DNA of 64,000 nucleotides from positions 1-64,000 of the forward strand of contig RPRQ01000001.1 in NCBI GenBank assembly GCA_003818205.1, written 5' to 3'. A program made the position numbers and the translations under genes. Of this stretch, positions 34,413 through 42,822 are shown piece after piece; the stretch's first letter is position 1, and each line of letters starts with the position of its first letter. Source of the stretch: Bacteroidales bacterium. GTDB lineage: Bacteria > Bacteroidota > Bacteroidia > Bacteroidales > Tenuifilaceae. The notes below the pieces were generated by a model, which made no database searches, had not been told where the DNA came from, and saw nothing but the letters and a program-made list of their open reading frames with translations.

Positions 34413-37400
34413 CTACCACCCAGGTAAGAAGTTAACCCCAATATACGCCGATTTCGTTCCTCCGAGCTGATAGGGAATTGCGTAGAATGGCTCAATGACT
34501 AGCATTCCGAAAAGATTAATTCTTAAGCTTACACCAGTACTGAATATAGGAATTCGCTCGTTATTATTCCTAGGCTTCCACCTTAAAACGGGTGAATTGT
34601 TGCTATCCCATGCAATACCTGCATCGGCAAAGAGCGCCAGCTCGGTATATAATGATCGGGATTTGATTACAGTTAACCTCTCGGGTCCTGTGAAAGGTAA
34701 ACGAATTTCGGCATTGGCCACCATTATTTGCGATCCTTGCAATTGGTTTACAGTTATATAGTCGCTATTCTGCATTGGATTTTCTAGATAAGCTATTCTA
34801 TCGTAGCCCCTTACAAACCACGGATACCCAATATACATTGGATACAGCGTATTTTCGCTATCCTTTCCGAACCTCCCCGAGTAGTATCCACGCATGGCAA
34901 AGCTGAAGGGTTTTCTATAGATATACTTTCGGATATCAACAAAAGCCCCATAAAAGTTATAATTTCCATAGGTTTTATCAACTTCTAACCTTGCTCTAAA
35001 GCCTTTCATCGGCGATGCTATCCCAAAGCTTGAGTTATCGAAAACGTATGCCAAATTCGTATTAACGATATGAAAACCTGACGGAGGATTATCATCCTTT
35101 TCCTTTGAATAACCAATGGGATAGTAGGGATAATCAGGGTCATAGTAGGTATTGTAATTATCTATTCTAAAGTAGTAATGAGCTAATGATGTGCCCGTTT
35201 CGAAGCGTTGAGTTTTCGATAATGGGAAAAAGACCATCAGGCCAACCTGATCCTCAAACATTCTTACGTATTGCAATTGATCTATAAATATTTCTTTATC
35301 CTTAATGTTATCCCCATCGGTATCAATTGAATCAAGATGGGGATTGTATCTACCATAACTATAAGGGATATGTGAAACCGACATCCCCCAAAAGACAGGA
35401 CTTTTCTGATTAATATATGTTACCTGCCCTCCAAAGTCATATACCTCACCGTTTACTGCTAATCCTGTGTATATTTGATGTCCACCGGTAATATCGCTAA
35501 AAAGCATTTCAACGCCACCCTGCATCCCTGTACCGTATTGACTTGTAGATACACCAACTCCAATATTAGAAATGTAATCGAGCTTAAATTTTGGTTTAAA
35601 GGGGACAACCTTAAACGAATCAATTGGGGTGAGAGGCAGGCTACCCATGCTATTCAAATAGCCATCAATAATTCCAGGAACAGACCTATTGAAGGGTGGT
35701 AGAATTGATGCAGTGAAATCAACCACGTTAGGATCAACCTTTACAGGTGTAAAATCAACAGTGTCGGCGGTATATATAGAATAACGACCTTTAAAATAGT
35801 GCGAGTAGGTTATCTCGTTGGTTTCACGTGCAAGGCTCATAGCGGGGGCTAAAGGGGTCATACCGCTAATACCGGTAAGAATATTGGTTTGACGGTAAAC
35901 CTCACCTGTTCCCAAATGATAGGTGAACATATTCCTAAATCCATCGCTGTTGGAAAGGAAGTAAATTGATTTTCCATTGGATGAGAACATGGGGTTAAGA
36001 TTCTCTGCACCGTGAAAGAATGGTAGCATGTGGGTGGTTCCTGTTTGGGTATCGTAAGTGGCAAGGTAGTAGCCAACTTTACGTCCGCTAGCTATGTCAT
36101 CGGGCGTAGGTTGATCGGTTGAATAGACTATAAAGCGACCATCGGGTGACCACGATGGGTGAATATTACACCACTTATCGGTGGTTAGCCTTTTAACCTC
36201 GTCCGTTTTAATGTTGTAGGCGTACAAATCGTTAACCCCTTCTACTAACCCTGATACTACAATGGTTTCGCCATCCGGAGACCAGGAGGGGTAGCTGAAA
36301 GCGGGTACCCCGGGTATAAGGAATTCCTTAACCAATTTTTCATCGAAAACATCGGCGATTAGAATCTTATTCTTCCCCTTGCTGAAAGCAACAAATGCAA
36401 ACTGTTTGCTGTCGGGCGACCATGTGCCGGCAGATTCTATGAAGTTTAGCGCATCAATCTCATTTTCGTGAACGGTGCTCGATAGCTTTCGCATGATTCT
36501 ACCGCTAGCTGCGTTGGCCATAAACAGATCGATGGAGAATAGGTCTTTCTCAGAGAAAAACGCAACGTAACGTCCATCGGGGCTTACAGAGGGGGAGATG
36601 TTTATCATACCTGCGTTCTTCTCAAAAATAGTCCGATTCCCAGCGGGCGACTCATCATCACTTTTCATCACCTTTTGGTAAAACTCGGTGGTTGCCTGTT
36701 TCCATATATTTGAGAAAGTGGTTTCATCCATACCAACATACTTCCTTAGCGCATAGTCGTAGCCGCGTTTTGCTGTTTCCTTAAAAATGGGGTTGATTAG
36801 GCTATCGCCAAACGCTCTGCCGATAAACGCCCAAAACGCTTGACCGTATCGGTAAGGAAAATAGGCTCCCTGATCGTAGGTCATTTGGCTAAGAGAGGGG
36901 AAGTAGTCGTTGAGAACAGCATCGCGCATCCACATGGCCGTATGATTATCAACGCTTCCAATGGACAGGTACTCTGCCATCCCTTCAACCATCCATAGGG
37001 GCAGATTTCGCACAGAGTTCAGCGAAGTAGAGTCGCCATTGATTAATGAGTTGTATTGGAAAGCATGAACCAGCTCGTGCCCAAGCACGTGTTCGGTTTG
37101 AGCCCATGTTTCGGTAATGGGTAGTATAACCCTATTCTTTAAAGCCTCGGTAACACCTCCTGTTCCTATTCCAATCTCGCCCGATATGGCTGTGGTTTGT
37201 TGAAAATCGCCCTGATTGGGGTAGATGATTAATGGGTTTCGTTCTTTAATTGAATCGCGGAAAACCTGATAGTGCATCCAGTACCATTTCTCAGAGGTTT
37301 GCGAAAGCAGGTTGAGTAACGAATCGTTCTTGAAATAGTTGTAGATTTGAAAGTTTGGTGTTTGATAAACGCTGTAGTTAAACCTTTTATACAGCGGTTT

Positions 37401-37496
37401 ATTGCCCCCAAAGTATTGTGCATGGATATTAGAACTTAATAAAAGGATAAGAATTATTGATAGTTTAAGGGATAACAAAGGATATTTTTGCATCAT
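34413..37496 (-). CDS. Outer-membrane fusion: metalloprotease, PD40 propeller and beta-barrel
   Basis: The 1027-residue protein has a signal peptide (about 1-27) and three parts. Residues 30-280 form a gluzincin-type peptidase with HELVH (140-144) and Glu171/Glu175 in WMVEGMAEYLS. Residues 290-560 are TolB-like PD40 repeats (ISPSVSPDGRYVAFFS, YPSWSPDGETIVVSG, HPSWSPDGRFIVYST). Residues 640-1027 look like a 16-strand Omp85/BamA-like barrel: repeated aromatic strands, the FDNSSFG and GFRARLEVDKTYGNY strand motifs, RGYDRI (lid-lock motif VRGY/F) and a terminal W. The lid motif fits BamA/TamA or patatin-type transporters. It might degrade or export surface protein. The gene stands alone. Confidence 0.82.
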   Translation of the reverse strand: MMQKYPLLSLKLSIILILLLSSNIHAQYFGGNKPLYKRFNYSVYQTPNFQIYNYFKNDSLLNLLSQTSEKWYWMHYQVFRDSIKERNPLIIYPNQGDFQQTTAISGEIGIGTGGVTEALKNRVILPITETWAQTEHVLGHELVHAFQYNSLINGDSTSLNSVRNLPLWMVEGMAEYLSIGSVDNHTAMWMRDAVLNDYFPSLSQMTYDQGAYFPYRYGQAFWAFIGRAFGDSLINPIFKETAKRGYDYALRKYVGMDETTFSNIWKQATTEFYQKVMKSDDESPAGNRTIFEKNAGMINISPSVSPDGRYVAFFSEKDLFSIDLFMANAASGRIMRKLSSTVHENEIDALNFIESAGTWSPDSKQFAFVAFSKGKNKILIADVFDEKLVKEFLIPGVPAFSYPSWSPDGETIVVSGLVEGVNDLYAYNIKTDEVKRLTTDKWCNIHPSWSPDGRFIVYSTDQPTPDDIASGRKVGYYLATYDTQTGTTHMLPFFHGAENLNPMFSSNGKSIYFLSNSDGFRNMFTYHLGTGEVYRQTNILTGISGMTPLAPAMSLARETNEITYSHYFKGRYSIYTADTVDFTPVKVDPNVVDFTASILPPFNRSVPGIIDGYLNSMGSLPLTPIDSFKVVPFKPKFKLDYISNIGVGVSTSQYGTGMQGGVEMLFSDITGGHQIYTGLAVNGEVYDFGGQVTYINQKSPVFWGMSVSHIPYSYGRYNPHLDSIDTDGDNIKDKEIFIDQLQYVRMFEDQVGLMVFFPLSKTQRFETGTSLAHYYFRIDNYNTYYDPDYPYYPIGYSKEKDDNPPSGFHIVNTNLAYVFDNSSFGIASPMKGFRARLEVDKTYGNYNFYGAFVDIRKYIYRKPFSFAMRGYYSGRFGKDSENTLYPMYIGYPWFVRGYDRIAYLENPMQNSDYITVNQLQGSQIMVANAEIRLPFTGPERLTVIKSRSLYTELALFADAGIAWDSNNSPVLRWKPRNNNERIPIFSTGVSLRINLFGMLVIEPFYAIPYQLGGTKSAYIGVNFLPGW

Positions 37497-37626
37497 ATTT
37501 TCTTTATTTTACAAAAACTGAAAGGTAATAGCAATTAAAATTATCTACAAAAAAAATACCAAAATGTTTACTCTAATGGTGCTGTTTTATAGAAAAAGGT
37601 TGCTTTTGAGTACATTATTATTTGAT

Positions 37627-37974
37627 TAACGTCAGTTCGGCGTAATAAATAATTTAAATGCCATATTATCAGTATTTTACTTTTGGGGTTAAAATGGAAC
37701 CGAGCTTGCGAACCGAACGTAGTGAGCTCAGCGTAGCTAGTTCGGCGTAGCCAATGATGCCTGCCTGCCGCCTGCCTGCCGGTAGGCAGGGTAGGCAGGG
37801 AAAAATGGAACTGGAGCGATCCGGCAACTGCCGGACGACGAAGCCAATATTGGATGAAGAAAGTTAGAAGTAACCCCATTATTCCATTATTCCAATCTTC
37901 CAAAAACATAATATTTGTATTAAAGCACTAATAAATAATGATATAATAAGCATCCTTATATCGAACTCACGTTA
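37627..37974. repeat. Short element with TAACGT(C/G)AGTTCG inverted ends, copy B
   Basis: The 348-bp segment starts TAACGTCAGTTCG and ends CGAACTCACGTTA. Its right 120 bp are the reverse complement of the element beginning at 63876, sharing GCACTAATAAATAA and GTTAGAAG words. It also carries GGCAGGCAGG palindromes at 37771-37800 that copy A lacks, so it has been enlarged by insertion. It fills the 493-bp gap between the BamA-like gene and the LytTR gene; the remainder is featureless. Confidence 0.7.
37771..37800. repeat. GCCTGCCGGTAGGCAGG palindromic repeat inside copy B
   Basis: Alternating GCCTGCC and GGCAGG words form a compact hairpin within the inverted-end element. It is the third site in this window where the palindrome lies inside or beside another repeat. 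Confidence 0.7.
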
Positions 37975-37989
37975 TTTTAATAATTCTTT

Positions 37990-38730
37990 CTAAAACGATA
38001 AAATATCTTTCAACGATTTATACCCTGTACTGCTTACGTTTAGCTTTGCTCCATTCTTGAGTACCGCAATATAGGCGTCCTTTGAGTATGGTTCAAGCTT
38101 ACTGATATGGCTAACATTTACAATATATGAACGATGAATGCGTACGAACTGCTCGGTGTTGAGCCTTTCCTCGAAATACTTCATGGTTTGTTTCTTCAAA
38201 TGCCTTGATTCTGTGGTATGAATCATTATGTAGTCGTCCTGCGCTTCGAGGTAAAGGATATCTTCCACAGGAATTACTACCATGGCTTTAGGTGTTCTTA
38301 CAACGATACGGCTTAGGTGAGAGCCTGCCGTGAAATTTTCGGTAAGTTGTTGAAGACCATTTTCCTGTGGTTGTTTTGCGTTGAGCCTTGATTTTACCCG
38401 TTCAATGGCTTGAGCAAACCTTTCCTTCGAGAAAGGTTTCATGAGGTAATCAACGGCATTCTTTTCAAAGGCTTTAATGGCGAATTCATCGTAAGCCGTT
38501 GTGAAAACTATCATGGGAGTGTGATCCAATAGTTCAAGCACCTCAATACCCGTTAATCGGGGTAGTTGAATATCCAAAAAAACTATATCGGGCTTAAGCT
38601 GATTGATGGCTTTTGCCCCTTCGAAACCGTCAATGTACTCGCCAATGACCTCGATATCGCTGAATGGTTCAATGAATTTTCGAAGTAAGTCGCGAGCAGG
38701 CTCTTCATCCTCTATAATAATTGCTTTCAT
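37990..38730 (-). CDS. LytTR-family response regulator
   Basis: The 246-residue protein has a receiver domain (IIEDEEPARD, Asp in IVFLDIQLPR, FTTAYDEFA, LMKPFSKERF) and a LytTR DNA-binding domain (ILYLEAQDDYIMIHT, EQFVRIHRSYIVNVSHI). It is 12 bp downstream of its kinase partner and both are read leftward. It belongs to the same family as the regulator at 2839 but is more typical, with an unbroken LDIQLP site. Its targets are not visible; the LiaF-like genes upstream are candidates. Confidence 0.92.
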   Translation of the reverse strand: MKAIIIEDEEPARDLLRKFIEPFSDIEVIGEYIDGFEGAKAINQLKPDIVFLDIQLPRLTGIEVLELLDHTPMIVFTTAYDEFAIKAFEKNAVDYLMKPFSKERFAQAIERVKSRLNAKQPQENGLQQLTENFTAGSHLSRIVVRTPKAMVVIPVEDILYLEAQDDYIMIHTTESRHLKKQTMKYFEERLNTEQFVRIHRSYIVNVSHISKLEPYSKDAYIAVLKNGAKLNVSSTGYKSLKDILSF

Positions 38731-38742
38731 AGCAAATGATTT

Positions 38743-39798
38743 TTATCTATGCAGTTTTGGTATGGTTACCTCAACCGTATATAGGTTTTCGTTACTTTTT
38801 GTTTGAATTAAATCGTTCATTCCGTAAAGCAAGCTCAGCCTTCGTGCAATATTTACTAAACCAACCCCCATACCTTTTGCCGTTTGTGTTTCTGATGATA
38901 TTGTGTTTTTTATGATGATTTTCAGCGAGTTCTGGTTCATCTCAAAAATTGCATTCAGCTCGCCAGGCTCTGAAATGGTTGCTATTCCATGCTTTATCGC
39001 ATTTTCGAATAGCGGTTGCAGTATCATCGCAGGAACTTGAAACGACATTACGTCGTCCGGTGCGCTAATCGTATAGTTTAGTCGTTTCCCGAAGCGAACC
39101 TTTTCGATATCCAGGTATTTGATACAGTTCGATACCTCGTCGCTTATGGTTACCAAACTTTGCGACGATTGTTTAAGCGAGTAGCGCAACAGATCGGATA
39201 GCCTGATTACCATTTCCTGAGCCTTTTCGGGGTTCGACATGGTCAATGAGCTGATTGAGTTCAAGCTGTTGAATAGGAAGTGAGGATTTATTTGATGTTT
39301 AAGCCAGTTCAGCTCTGCATCGCGAACTAAGGTTTTGACCTCGGAATCTCTCATTGTTTGCTCCCTGAAATTCTGCACATAGATAATGAGGTAGTAAATT
39401 AATCCTGAAAGGATATAATAAAATGTTCCGATTGCTATACGCCAAGGTAGCGAGGTTATTAGAAAATCGTTATAGTTGATATCATCGGGGAATATATTTT
39501 TAAGGATAAAGGATGATGTTGTTACCCAGAGTAAAATACAAAGTGTTGCAGCAACGATATGATTTAATGTGATATTCAGCACTTTTTGTTTCTCAAAATC
39601 GGTATACCTTACCCAGTACCAAATACCGATGGAGAAGAGTGCAAATGATAAATTGAATACAATACTATCGACAGCTGAAAGGTAGAATGCTAAATCGTAG
39701 AAAACATAAAGTGTCGAGAATTGCGCAAACGCGGCAATAGTCCACCAAAGTATAAAAACTACTATTCCTAATTTTTTCGATAGTATTGGGTTTTGCAT
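38743..39798 (-). CDS. LytS/YehU-type sensor histidine kinase
   Basis: I start at the ATG at 39798 (MQNPILSKKL), giving 351 residues; a longer in-frame start would add 21 residues of low quality. Four membrane helices cover about 8-140, then a His_kinase domain with NPHFLFNSLNSIS and an ATPase part ending in NAIKHG and GVGLVNIARRL. It is paired with the LytTR regulator 12 bp downstream. It lacks an extra sensor domain. Upstream lies a 206-bp repeat element, then the LiaF-like genes. Confidence 0.9.
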   Translation of the reverse strand: MQNPILSKKLGIVVFILWWTIAAFAQFSTLYVFYDLAFYLSAVDSIVFNLSFALFSIGIWYWVRYTDFEKQKVLNITLNHIVAATLCILLWVTTSSFILKNIFPDDINYNDFLITSLPWRIAIGTFYYILSGLIYYLIIYVQNFREQTMRDSEVKTLVRDAELNWLKHQINPHFLFNSLNSISSLTMSNPEKAQEMVIRLSDLLRYSLKQSSQSLVTISDEVSNCIKYLDIEKVRFGKRLNYTISAPDDVMSFQVPAMILQPLFENAIKHGIATISEPGELNAIFEMNQNSLKIIIKNTISSETQTAKGMGVGLVNIARRLSLLYGMNDLIQTKSNENLYTVEVTIPKLHR

Positions 39799-39885
39799 TT
39801 CAGCACAATTATTAATTAACGAATATACAAAAGGGGTTGATAAACTAATATATATTTTCAATAAGTAAGTATACTACCTATTTAA

Positions 39886-40091
39886 GCCACAGATTCACAG
39901 ATTCTTATTTTGTAACTCGATTAATATTTTTTCTATCATCTATTTCAAGTCTTAGGGACATTGGAAAGTTTATTAATCTTTCAAAGCCCATGGGAGATGC
40001 TTGTATTAAATCCTTGATCTAGACAATATTCAAAAATGAGCATTCAACTATAGTTAGAGATTTGTAAAAAAATAATCTGTGAATCTGTGGC
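39886..40091. repeat. 206-bp element with perfect 18-bp inverted ends
   Basis: GCCACAGATTCACAGATT at 39886-39903 is repeated exactly as its complement at 40074-40091. The 170 bp between hold no gene. The ends are perfect, which suggests a MITE-like element or a recently formed inverted pair of the common CCACAGATT word. It fills most of the gap between the LytS gene and the LiaF-like gene. Confidence 0.7.
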
Positions 40092-40124
40092 ATTTATATC
40101 ATTTGATGGATTTTACAAAATAAA

Positions 40125-40143
40125 GGGTGGGAGCGACCCACCC
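40125..40143 (-). terminator. Terminator of the LiaF-like gene pair
   Basis: GGGTGGG and CCCACCC form a 7-bp G/C stem with a five-base loop, 22 bp downstream of the leftward gene's stop codon. The leftward transcript then runs into TTTATTTT. Confidence 0.8.
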
Positions 40144-40165
40144 CATTTTTCAAGAATATAATTTT

Positions 40166-40888
40166 CTATAAATTTTTAACTTCTCCACCGCCAAAGAGTA
40201 CAAGCCCCTTAAGCACTAGTTCTCTATCATGCGATGTTTCAGTAGTTGTAATGCTTTTGCGTTTGTCGGCCCAGCCACCAAATATGGCGGTTATCTCAAC
40301 TCTAACTTTCCAATCGGCAGGGATAAGAAACTTTGAACCACCAAACATGCAGAATACATCGATATAGCTTTTGCCAGGGGCAAGTTGAGCATCGAGCATA
40401 TCGAATACCGAACCGCCGAAGATGTTGGTTATCCTTCCTCCCTTAAAGTTCTTTGATTTAACCTTTTGCTCGCTTCCGCCGAATATGGCAACATCATCAA
40501 TGGCATCATCGGTGTTAATCGCCTCTCGGCCTGAGAAAATATGATTGTTATGCCCTTTCTTTCTAAAGATGAAAAGTAAGCCAACAACGGCAAGTACGGT
40601 TGGCCAGAAGAGGTGTCGAATTCTGAAATCGAACTCTAAAGCCTTTTCGGCTAGGAAAAATCCTCCAATGCAGATTAGGATTATTCCCGTTGTTCTTGAT
40701 TCATTCTTAGCAAGGCTAATTAATCCGATTACGATGAGTAGTAGCTGCCAGAAATACCTACGCCAGTTAAAATCGATGTACTCGAAGCTGTCGGCGAATA
40801 GAAAACCCGCTAGTGTTATTAGCACTAGACCTATAATAACCCTTTTGCTATTGTTATTCCTAGGTATTTGCTCATTAATCTGTTCCAT
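40166..40888 (-). CDS. LiaF-like membrane protein
   Basis: The 240-residue protein has four hydrophobic segments in the first 105 residues arranged as two pairs (AGFLFADSF, LLLIVIGLISLA, GIILICIGGFFLA, FWPTVLAVVGLLFIF), the LiaF transmembrane domain (DUF5668). The C-terminal 110 residues carry the DUF1707/LiaF_C-like beta repeats with FGGSEQKV, IFGGSVFDML, MFGGSKFLIP and IFGGWADKR. LiaF-type proteins restrain envelope-stress kinases in Firmicutes. Here it lies upstream of a LytS/LytTR pair, so it might regulate it. A shorter paralogue lies 37 bp upstream in the same direction. Confidence 0.82.
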   Translation of the reverse strand: MEQINEQIPRNNNSKRVIIGLVLITLAGFLFADSFEYIDFNWRRYFWQLLLIVIGLISLAKNESRTTGIILICIGGFFLAEKALEFDFRIRHLFWPTVLAVVGLLFIFRKKGHNNHIFSGREAINTDDAIDDVAIFGGSEQKVKSKNFKGGRITNIFGGSVFDMLDAQLAPGKSYIDVFCMFGGSKFLIPADWKVRVEITAIFGGWADKRKSITTTETSHDRELVLKGLVLFGGGEVKNL

Positions 40889-40925
40889 AGCATTTATCTA
40901 ATTTACTGTTTATAATTCAAGTTAA

Positions 40926-41291
40926 CTACTTATCCCTACCTGAAAAGAGGCGATGATTCTTTTGTCGAACAATAAGTAGTACGCCAATAATGGCTAAAAC
41001 GGTTGGCCAAAAAAGATGTCGAATTCCGAATGGGTATATAATTTTAGCTGCAAGGAAAAAAGCACCCACCGATACTAAGATTATTCCGGTGGTTTTTGAT
41101 TCGTTTCTAACCAAAATTATAAACCCGATGAGGATTAGTACCGATGGCCAGGATAATACATAATGCTCCAAGTGCCAGGGAAGTAAATCGAAGTTATCGG
41201 CAAAAATAAACCCTGCAAGGGCTATAAGAATCAACCCGATAGCAACCCTATTATTGTCCCTTCTAAATTTTCTCTCATGTATCAGTTCCAT
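40926..41291 (-). CDS. Short LiaF-like membrane protein lacking the C-terminal domain
   Basis: The 121-residue protein aligns with the first half of the gene downstream: the same RRDNNRVAIGLILIALAGF start, ILIGFIILVRNESKTTGIIL and FGIRHLFWPTVLAIIGVLL segments. It lacks the FGG-repeat C-terminal domain. It therefore looks like a partial tandem duplication kept as a membrane-only subunit. The intact stop and normal codon use argue against it being a fragment in decay. Confidence 0.82.
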   Translation of the reverse strand: MELIHERKFRRDNNRVAIGLILIALAGFIFADNFDLLPWHLEHYVLSWPSVLILIGFIILVRNESKTTGIILVSVGAFFLAAKIIYPFGIRHLFWPTVLAIIGVLLIVRQKNHRLFSGRDK

Positions 41292-41438
41292 AGTTGTATT
41301 TTTTATGGTACAAAACTAATTCAACCTAATGGTTGGTTAAAGGTAAAATAGGTGAATGGGGGATTGCAGTCGGTGAAAAAGGGAAATAGAAGTAATAGCA
41401 AAAGATGATGAATACATAGAAAGAGTTATTACCAGGTA

Positions 41439-42527
41439 TCAACTTTTTTCTATTCGGGCTGAATGGTGCTTTGAGTTGCCATGCTCTCCGTATCCAATCT
41501 CATATCCAGTTAAATGAATTCTGGCTTCAAGGCATTTTTTGCAATCATCGGCAGCATCATCTAAACAAGGCTTATTTTCGTATAATTTATAATCATTGCG
41601 GTAGTATCCAGGGGTAATGTTGGGCATAATAATATTTGCTCCACATTTAATGGCTTTTTCACGTCCAAGCGGGTCGATAGCTTGCAGCGCTGTAGGCGCT
41701 GCAATATTGATGTCCTTCATAAGTATACGAAGAATTGCTGTCATCTTGAGGGCTAGGTTGAAGCGCTCCTCCTGAGGTATCAAAATATCTTTAAAATCAA
41801 ATAAAGGGGTATCGGGATGCTCAACGTATGGCCCCATACCCACCATATCAACATCGAACTCTTGCATCCAGAGCAAATCATCAGCCAAATGCTCAAGCGT
41901 TTGGAAGGGTAACCCGATCATAACACCCGTTCCAACCTGATAGCCAATTCTTTTAAGCGATTTAAGGCAGTTAATCCTTGTTTCGAAATTATGATTCTTG
42001 TTATTGGGGTGAAGTTTATAGTATAAATCTTGGGTTGAGCTCTCGATGCGAAGCAGATACCTTACAGCCCCTTTGTTAAACCAGCGTTGATAGGTATCGT
42101 CAGATTGTTCACCTAAAGATAGGGTTATACCCAACTCGTTATTGGTTGCCCTGTTTATTTTATCGAGAAGACCTTCAATCCTTTCAGTGAAATTTTTATT
42201 ATTAACCTCACCTGTTTGAATAGCAATGCTTCCATAGCGGTTCTCCCAAGCAAATTTAGCCGATTCTAAAACTTCATCATCGGATAGATTATACCTTTTA
42301 ACCTTCGAGTTTCCAATACGAATACCGCAGTAGTTGCAGTTCTTTTGGCAGAGATTCGACATCTCGATTAAGCCCCTGAAGTAAATTTTTCGGCTCAAAT
42401 ATTTCTCTTTTACTTCGGCAGCCTTTGAGTATAATTTGTTTCTATCCTCAACATTGGTTGAAAGAAGGTAAATAATATCTTCCTTACTAAAAGTATCTTG
42501 TGCTAATATTGATTCTATTGATTTCAT
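41439..42527 (-). CDS. hydE: HydE, radical-SAM maturase of the H-cluster
   Basis: I choose the ATG at 42527 (MKSIESIL), giving 362 residues; an upstream TTG start would coincide with the promoter -7 element. The radical SAM motif is C-x3-C-x2-C in CQKNCNYCGI, with a BioB-like barrel (GTGVMIGLPFQ, PYVEHPDTPL) and a C-terminal segment with Cys at CKKCLE that may bind the optional second cluster. HydE makes the dithiomethylamine bridge of the H-cluster with HydF and HydG. It is transcribed away from the rest of the hydrogenase genes and lies next to an acyl-CoA synthetase. hydF is not in the window. Confidence 0.94.
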   Translation of the reverse strand: MKSIESILAQDTFSKEDIIYLLSTNVEDRNKLYSKAAEVKEKYLSRKIYFRGLIEMSNLCQKNCNYCGIRIGNSKVKRYNLSDDEVLESAKFAWENRYGSIAIQTGEVNNKNFTERIEGLLDKINRATNNELGITLSLGEQSDDTYQRWFNKGAVRYLLRIESSTQDLYYKLHPNNKNHNFETRINCLKSLKRIGYQVGTGVMIGLPFQTLEHLADDLLWMQEFDVDMVGMGPYVEHPDTPLFDFKDILIPQEERFNLALKMTAILRILMKDINIAAPTALQAIDPLGREKAIKCGANIIMPNITPGYYRNDYKLYENKPCLDDAADDCKKCLEARIHLTGYEIGYGEHGNSKHHSARIEKS

Positions 42528-42548
42528 CTGTGGGAGCGGATTAAAAAC

Positions 42549-42556
42549 CAAATATA
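42549..42556 (-). promoter_or_regulatory. Candidate -7 element of hydE
   Basis: Read leftward the sequence is TATATTTG, a match to TAnnTTTG, 21 bp before the chosen ATG. It gives a short leader and decides the start codon. No good TTTG is found at -33. Confidence 0.45.
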
Positions 42557-42756
42557 CAATAACTAAACCCTTTGAAAAGAATTAAGTTCAATAATAGTGT
42601 GAAAAATAGCTAAGGATACAATTCGAAAATTTGAAGATTTGACAATGAAAGTGAGATATTACAGCAACACTGCAACACCACAGTGCAAATTAAATGTCCA
42701 TGTATTTTATGCTGATTTCATCTCACAAACAAGTGCTGAGTCATTGAATAATACAT

Positions 42757-42788
42757 ATTGTTTATTTGTTTAAATAGTCTTAGGTTTG
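42757..42788 (+). promoter_or_regulatory. Promoter of the ADP-forming acyl-CoA synthetase gene
   Basis: ATTG (42757-42760), a 20-bp spacer and TAGGTTTG (42781-42788) give a near-consensus Bacteroidetes promoter 34 bp before the ATG. Confidence 0.6.
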
Positions 42789-42822
42789 CAATCGTTTTCA
42801 AGAAAAATAAAAGTAAACTATC

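Noticed and set aside
37568-37909. 113-codon frame in the gap beside the LytTR gene
   Set aside because: It is made of the inverted-end element and GGCAGGCAGG palindromes, giving Pro-Thr-Gly-Arg-Gln words; not a real gene.
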